Below are positions 57,598-64,000 of a stretch of DNA of 64,000 nucleotides, piece after piece. The stretch comes from Guyanagaster necrorhizus (taxonomy: Eukaryota; Basidiomycota; Agaricomycetes; Agaricales; Physalacriaceae), in contig NW_025064884.1 in NCBI RefSeq assembly GCF_019112545.1, positions 1,624,032 to 1,688,031 of the forward strand, given 5' to 3'. Position 1 is the first letter of the stretch, and each line of letters opens with the position of its first letter. The translations under genes and the position numbers were made by a program. The notes below the pieces were generated by a model, which worked only from the letters and a program-made list of their open reading frames with translations, was not told the DNA's origin and did not search any database.

Positions 57598-60500
57598 ATG
57601 AACGTTCTCGTCGTCTGGACAACGCTTATTGCGATTTTCAAGTTTTCTTCTGCTTTACCCAGTTACCCGGTCGTCGGCTTGGACTTGCATCTGCTGTTTG
57701 ACAACACGGCCGCTTCACCCAATGGCTCGGCCGATTTTGATGGAAAGGGGGCGTCGTTTGATAGTGGCTTTTTGCCGACGGGTCCATGGGTGTATGACAA
57801 CATCGAGGTGGGTTTCATGTCCTTGACCCTTGCATGACCCAAATTCGTATTAATGGCTTGAATCATAGTATGCGCTTCCTTCGGAATGGGGTACATCCAA
57901 CGACAACGTCATAGCCGATGGACAAATCCTGTACTTGGATGAACCTACGTTCCTTCATGAGCTCCACTTTCTCTTTGCAGGTGACGCCGATTCAGGTAGT
58001 CCTGTATTCGTTCATCAAATTGCTGTCGGGCACTGATCTCCCCTGGGTCAGGAACAACTGAGTTTGGAAGCGTCTTCACGCTTACATTCACTGACAACTC
58101 TACGCAAGACGTTGAACGTAGGTTCTCCTCTTGTGCGTATGGATTGGCTAACCCCAAAGACACTACAGTTATTACGTGGAACTGGTGGAAGTGGCCGGTC
58201 ATCAATAATGGCGTCATCCACACGTAGGAAGCTTCTCTTTTGCATATGGTTCTCGTCTGATATTGTCATCAGACCATACCACTACGAGTCTGGGGGAGCG
58301 CTGAAGAACGAAAACATGACAGACATCTTCCAGTGGTCCACTGCGACACCGTCAGAACTCGCCGTGACCAGCATCACGTTTCCAAGCATTGCAGACGACA
58401 ACAGAGCGCACATTTTCGCGATGGCCATCTCGCCTTCAGTGACTCCTGCAGAGGCCTCAGAGCCCGCGTTGGCCATACGAAGAGCTCGGTTCACCACCCT
58501 TTGGGAAGCCGTAAACGGCACCCGTGCCCAAGTTGTGGAGGTCACGGTAGCGAATATGCTCCCGACGCGTCTTTTGTCTGCGGAGACATCTCTTCTTTCG
58601 AAGCATGTGGTTTCCGTGTCTGGTTCTGGCGTCGAAACATTAGTTCCAGGTATTGTCAATCGACTGGTGCCAGGCGATCAGGTCACAGTCGAAGTTTTGG
58701 TGTCGGGAAGTCGTGCAGATGGGAGTGCTGCTGTTACGATCGAGGATCCAAATGGCGATATTGTGGGGACTTCTTCGGGATGGCTCACAATCCCGTTGGT
58801 TGAATATTGGACTCCAGACGCTGACATTTTAAGGACTCATGAAACACCATCCTGGGTAAGCGAATTTGCTTCGGAAGACGTTTTGTGTATTAACCAGCAT
58901 GGGATAGTGGAATCGAGCAAAGTTCGGTATCTTGTGAGTATTCTAGTCTTCGCTCTGATTCGCGCATCCTAATATCAATGCTATCAGCATTCATTGGGGG
59001 TTGTATAGTGTTCCGGCATTCGCACCTCCCTCCTCCTATGCGGAGTGGTATGAGTAAGACTCTTTTTCATGATGACCGTTTGTTGATACTCATTAATTCG
59101 TGTACGTAGTTGGTACTTGCACAAGGACCCTGGTCCCAGCAACCCCACATGGGTGTATCATTTGGACAAATACGGAGAAGTAGATCCGACTTGTGGTTTT
59201 ACTCGCAGAGCATTTTACTAACTCCTGCGATAGGATATCGTTTATGATGATTTCATGGTCAACTTTACTGCATCAAAATTCAACGCCAGTGAATGGCTCG
59301 ATCTTATAGATGACGCTGGTGCCAAATACTTCGTCTTGGTCACTGTATGAATCCTGTATCGCTGATGCTCTAGTGCGCATTCATACTAAGATTTGTTATT
59401 AGAAACATCATGACGGCTTCGCCTTATGGGATACATCTACGACGAACCGGACGTCAGTCGCACTTGGGCCCAAACGCGACTTGGTGAGAGAATTGCTCGA
59501 AACGTCAAAGGCGGAGAAACCTCATCTCCATCGAGGAACGTACCTTTCTTTGCCGGAGTGGTGGGTTGCATTACATTCATTTTTATTTCATCTTAAAACC
59601 GACATCTAGGTTCAATCCGGACTACGCAAAGTACGGTTTTGATATGTGGCCCGGAGGGCTTGCTCACAATGCGTTTAATTCGTCTGAACTTGAGCCGTAC
59701 ACCGGGCGTTTAGAGATTAATGACTATCTTGTTGATTTGCAGCTGCCTCAAATGTTGGAACTGGTAACGACGTACGAGTCTGAGATCATGGTGAGAGGGC
59801 CTCTTTTATTACTTCAGAGAAGAGGTGTCTGATCTCTTGAATAGTGGTGCGACATTGGTGGGCCCAACAAAGCGCTAGAATTTGCCTCAGAGTTCTATAA
59901 CAACGCGCTGGCTAATGACCGGCAAGTAACTATGAACAACCGTGGGTTCTATTCCGTAGTGGGCTGGTTAGTGCTAACCGCGCATCTGACAGGATGCGGG
60001 GCTGTACCGGATTTTGAGACACCAGAGTACTCGACGTTTAGCGCGATCCAGCCACGAGCATGGGAGAGCAGCGAAGGGATGGACCCCTTCAGTTATGGAT
60101 TGAACCTGCAGACCAATGATAGCCAATACAAGAACGCGACGACGATCATACATTCGCTCGTGGATATCATCTCAAAAAACGGGAACTAGTATGGAAGATC
60201 CGTGTCATAGAGATGTGATGTTAAGATTGACCTTGCGTCCGCAGCCTCCTTGATATCGGACCTACCGCGGAAGGCGAGATCATCCCGATCATGCAAACCA
60301 ACCTTTTGGATACCGGACGTTGGCTTAAATATTCCGGCCGATGCGTTTATGATACCGTAGGTATTCTGAGCTCTAACTAAATGCTGTCAGGCATTTAATG
60401 TTCTTGCTCCCACAGAAATTTTGGTTCCAAGGTTCCCAAGACACGGGTTCGAGTCCTGATGTGCGATTCTTGACTACACCTGGCACGTTCTGCATCGTGG

Positions 60501-60709
60501 TTCTCTCTCAGCCAGAGGACGGGAAGATTGTCATCGAGAAACGTCTTCCGTTGCTCCCTGGGGACGAGATGGTTCTTTTGGGACCGGATTCAGATATCGC
60601 TGTGGCGTGGTCAATGGACGGGGCAAGTGGACAGTTGACGATTGACGTAGTAAATATGGAAATTTTCGAGTATGCATGGGCGTTTGAAGTACGCTATAAA
60701 GTGGAGTGA
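57598..60709 (+). CDS. Secreted alpha-L-fucosidase, GH29
   Basis: Releases alpha-linked fucose from glycans, outside the cell. The ATG at 57598 follows ACAAG and opens a signal peptide (MNVLVVWTTLIAIFKFSSAL). A fungal N-terminal domain comes first (HIFAMAISPSVTPAEASEPA, PGDQVTVEVLVSG). The catalytic domain begins at WNRAKFGIFIHWGLYSVPAF, formed by splicing across two introns near 58858 and 58935. DAGAKYFVLVTKHHDGFALW follows, and the nucleophile block is ESEIMWCDIGGPNKALEFA, with the catalytic Asp in WCDIGGPN. NRGFYS...CGAVPDFETPEYSTFSAI, WESSEGMDPFSYGLN and LLLDIGPTAEGEII complete the family pattern. A C-terminal beta domain ends at 60707. About a dozen introns; no damage seen. Confidence 0.88.
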
Positions 60710-60799
60710 TATTTTGTATTCCTTTCGTGCTTGTTACAAGCTAAATGGCAACTTTTTTCTTCATGATGTCTTGCGTGGGGAAATGCTGGTCTTGCCTCT

Positions 60800-61830
60800 C
60801 AGCGACGCTTGCTTACGATCCTGAACTCTTTACTTTGTTTCTTCCTGATGACCATCAATGGATGGTGCAAAGGGTACAAACCCCTTACATTATTCCGGAC
60901 ATATCTCATCCTCAAGGCAAGGGATGGGATCACGGAACGGGCGCCTAGTGATGGTCGTAAAGGACCTGGTTGAATATTGGAAGAGTTCATATGATTGGCG
61001 AAGAGTGGAAAAGAGGCTGAATTCTACAATCAACATGTTCACGGTCGAACTGGAAGAGGCTGGCTAGACAATTGACCTGCATTTTGTGCACCACTGAAGT
61101 ACTCGTCCAAACGCCATACCTCTTACCTTTGTGCATGGCTGGCCGGGTAGTTTCTTGGAAGTATGTGCAACTTCTTGGTGTATATTACCATTCTCGTTCT
61201 CGTGTCTCTGTGCGTACTAGGTGGAAGGCATCCTCAAGCTTCTAACAGAGCCAGATGATCCCGAACAACAAGCATTTTTCCATGTAGTCGCACCCAGTAT
61301 CCAGTATTCCGGGCTTCGCGTTTTCCCACCGAGAGTAAGAGCACCCATTTACTTTGCTTGCACTAATTGGCTCACAATTTCTTGAGGCTCTTGGATTCTC
61401 TGTGGCCCGCATCGCGTCTATGTTCAAAAAGTTGATGGATGTCTTAGGGTAGGTATCCCCACTTCGTCGCCCAAGGCGGGGACTGGGGTGCGTCAGTTAT
61501 TCATTCGCTCGCTTGCTCTTCAATTCCCACAGTCGTGCATAGGTATCCACACCAACTTTATCCAAGCCTTCCCCCCGTCCCCCCTGTAGTACCCTCTCAT
61601 CTTACTCTGGCTCATGCTCGGATGGCTGACGCCGAGCGAGAAAAGGCGGACGGATCGAATGCAAACAGTGGTTCCAATCGGAGGTGGGGCTATACGCTCA
61701 TTCAGGGGACCAAGCCGCAAACCGTTTCTTATGGCTTGCTGGATTCTCCCGTAGGGATGCTAGCTTGGCTGTATGAAAAAGCTCCACGGCGTCGGGAGTC
61801 AAGTGGGACAAAGAAGTCGTTATTACCAGG
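60800..61830 (+). pseudogene. Epoxide hydrolase (microsomal type) pseudogene
   Basis: The N-terminal EHN domain is recognisable: GWDHGTGA, then in another frame DLVEYWKSSYDWRRVEKRLN. In that frame come EEAG, TAG, TIDLHFVHH, TGA, STRPNAIPLTFVHGWPGSF, where HGWPGSF is the oxyanion-hole motif. After an intron the reading is LEVEGILKLLTEPDDPEQQA and FHVVAPSI. Then VFKKLMDVLG, and next to it AQGGDWGASVIHSLAL, carrying the nucleophile Asp (GGDWG). Last is WGYTLIQGTKPQTVSYGLLD, SPVGMLAWLYEK. Stops, frameshifts and the lost C-terminus, which should hold the catalytic His, make it dead. Confidence 0.75.
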
Positions 61831-63341
61831 ACCATGATGTACAATTCTATCCGGAAACGCCGGTCATGCTAGACTCTACAAGGGAAGCAAAGCATGCAGA
61901 CTGTACGACACGAGGTTATGGATAAAAAGATTACCAAGGATGTCGCTGTTGGAGTTCAGTGCGTTTGAATTTGACATGGCGTATATTTCCAAAGTGGTGG
62001 GCGGATACTGCTGTCTGCAGAGAAAATCGTGGCTTGGCGAGAAGATATTATTGGGGGACATTTACCTGGCTCTAGAATGCAGTGACATTTTGGCAGACGA
62101 CAATGTTAGGGTGTTTTTGTACGACAGATTCAGGGAAAAGAATGTGTTGTTTTAATTGAGGCGGGTAATTAAGGGTGGCATAACGAAGCTATCTACGGTA
62201 TTATTTCTACTGTAACTATCGGTTACGCGTAAAAAGCCACACCCCGCTTTATAGAATACTTCTGCTTGACTCACGCTGCGTTAAGAGGAACGGTATAAAA
62301 CCTCCGTGTCTACTATCTGGTGGCGGTGCCCCAAAGCCACGGATGTAATCGCTGTGAATCTCCGCAGGATCATCGATGGCGTGCCTTTTGGAGATTCTCC
62401 GTCCCGAAACTGCGTACCTGGCTATGTCGAGAAACTGGGGAACCCTCCGTCGAAGAATCAAGGTGCCATTTACATGGATGAATTCCAGATATGCAAAAGA
62501 AATAAAGCTGCAGCTGATCTCTACTACACTCGTTGTTTTGGCGTTCTTTCCTGTGGGCAACGATTATATCTTCGGCGATCCCCGCATACCGTGGAACGAT
62601 CCGTAGGGTGTGAGAACTCCAAAAGAAGATGATGCAAGCGCTTTCTCTTCCGGTGCCGGTATATCTGCAGGGTCGGCCTCACCTCTAGTAACGCATTTAT
62701 GAGACGGCACCCCTGGATAAGTCATAATCCCAAATCCGTTGACAATCATAAGATCACGGTTAGAATCTGAAGGGTCGTGAGTGTATGCAGATTTCCCAAG
62801 TGAATATCGTAGTAGCGAGATATAGAACCTTCCGCTTGTCGATGGTCGATGTCGGATCTGAATCGTTCATTAGGGCATATAGTTCCTCATGTACCTGAGG
62901 CAGGATGTGTTCAAACTGGTATGGTCAACGGTCTCTTCGGGAGCGAGATGATTACCTTTGACCTCTGGAAACTCGAAGTAAACAGGATACTCAGGCATAG
63001 AGTCCGAGAAGGGTATATATTTGTTCTCTTGTAGTTGCGTAAGATTGAAAGATCGACATTCTTTCGTGCACGAGTCAGAGACTCATGTAGCCATCGAGGT
63101 CGTACACCCTGAAGGAGTTCAACGATTGTAGGTTCAATTTTCGTCCATACCGAGTTTTGATGTAGGCGCAGTCCGACTGTAGGGTAAATTGTAATGGCTT
63201 CACGCACTACGATCAGTCAAATGGCAAGCTTGGTTCACATCAAGTTCGGTCGGGTCATGCAACGCTTTCAAGTAGTAGTAGTACATGTATTTCGACTTCT
63301 CTTCCTTACTTTCCCTGATGTACATCTTTCACGTTATATCT
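61831..63341. other. 1.5-kb region without a recognised gene
   Basis: Open stretches at 62249-62560 and 62564-62749 on minus (for example DDPAEIHSDYIRGFGAPPPD) could be fragments of a gene, but I cannot join or recognise them. Confidence 0.35.
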
Positions 63342-64000
63342 TCAAACTTTGAGGTTCAAAGGCGAGACCTCGTCGCACCGAGCAACACAGTCCAAGAACA
63401 TGTTGAAAAATCCATCCACCTATGCAGGGAAAATGTGGTCAGTACTCTGGTTTTGGGGAAATTTTAAACCACTCACGTTGACTGTCTCAGCGACCAAACA
63501 ATTTTTCCCTGTCGCGCCCCATGAATCATCAGTCTTTTGGTATTTCCACGTATCGACAATGGTCTGTCCACTAGAATGTGCGCCCGTGAGCTCGACATCA
63601 ACTCGGAATCGAGATGCAGTGAAGAGCTCGGGATGGGCGGCATACGCAATCGTCAGCGCGTCGTGCATCGGGGGACCGTCCAGAAAGCCGAACGTCGACT
63701 TGTATGACTCTGCAAAATATCCAATAAGAGTCGAAAGGGTGTACCGGAGGTTTGTCGCAGGCTTAGGCAACGGCGAGTCCGGCCCTACGGCAGCCGCAGG
63801 CGATAGGAGCTTGCTTATAATATCCTTGGTCGCGATGACCGTGTGGGTGACGTTGATAGGGATCATGACTGTACGGATGGGCGCGTTCAGAACGATCTGA
63901 GCTGCGTGAGCTACATGAAATTAAAAAAAACGTCAGATAAAATAGACGCGTCGAATTGAAAGACGCTTACGGTCGCACATGACGTTATATTCTATCCCAC
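63342..64000 (-). CDS. Inosine-uridine-preferring nucleoside hydrolase, C-terminal part
   Basis: Cleaves the N-glycosidic bond of ribonucleosides for salvage. The window contains the 3' half. A partial exon at the window edge ends EYNVMCD. After an intron (GTAAGC...TGTAG) comes AAQIVLNAPIRTVMIPINVT, then HTVIATKDIISKLL, STLIGYFAESYKSTFGFLDG and PPMHDALTIAYAAHPELF. In these, the N.TH and HDAL blocks hold conserved active-site residues of the family. A last intron (GTGAGT...TGCATAG) leads to VDGFFNMFLDCVARCDEV and a TGA at 63342-63344. The N-terminal DxDxxxDD motif lies beyond position 64000. Confidence 0.82.

Overview
The window reads as nuclear DNA of a mushroom-forming basidiomycete (Agaricomycetes). 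Genes are split by short introns of about 46-66 bp. The gene families are typical of agarics: DUF6534-type membrane proteins, F-box proteins, GMC oxidoreductases, many P450s and a fungal DUF4238 protein. Degenerate Ty3/gypsy and Ty1/copia elements lie beside them. No rRNA, CRISPR array or bacterial operon structure is present. All reading was by eye; splice sites were chosen from consensus and frame, not tested.

Layout. 1-5.9 kb: minus-strand Ty3/gypsy retrotransposon, CpG-poor and full of stops, cut by the window edge. 5.9-6.8 kb: 3' end of a plus-strand Ty1/copia element with its LTR. 7.1-9.3 kb: secreted GMC (aryl-alcohol-oxidase-like) oxidoreductase. 9.95-10.46 kb: a hAT-like MITE. 10.9-14.9 kb: one good tRNA-Glu(CTC) gene with a small intron, two decayed relatives and two uncharacterised genes. 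14.2-17.5 kb: a doubtful small gene, a damaged PUB-domain gene and an intact F-box gene. 17.5-22 kb: mostly unassigned, with an O-methyltransferase pseudogene and a 266-residue ORF. 22.6-23.2 kb: small secreted protein. 23.4-26.6 kb: OPT oligopeptide transporter. 28.4-30.4 kb: DUF4238 protein with a long disordered insert. 31.8-32.5 kb: four-exon membrane protein.

33.0-40.3 kb: two ~1.2-1.4 kb inverted repeat arms with a nearly identical core, flanking an F-BAR/SH3 (Cdc15-type) gene and an F-box relic. Diverged pieces of the same repeat recur near 43.4 and 48.5 kb. 41.3-42.8 kb: DUF6534-type membrane protein. 43.9-45.1 kb: F-box pseudogene. 45.5-53.7 kb: P450, acyltransferase and P450, a possible tailoring cluster without a visible core synthase. 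54.6-56.4 kb: second DUF6534-type protein. 57.6-60.7 kb: secreted GH29 alpha-L-fucosidase. 60.8-61.8 kb: epoxide hydrolase pseudogene. 63.3 kb to the end: C-terminal part of a nucleoside hydrolase.

Themes. Decay by C-to-T change, often at CpG, marks the gypsy element, a tRNA copy, the MITE target-site duplication, and premature stops in the methyltransferase and epoxide hydrolase relics. This fits methylation or RIP-like silencing of repeats. The intact genes suggest a saprotroph's or plant-associated fungus's periphery: oxidoreductases, glycan breakdown, peptide and nucleoside scavenging, P450 chemistry.
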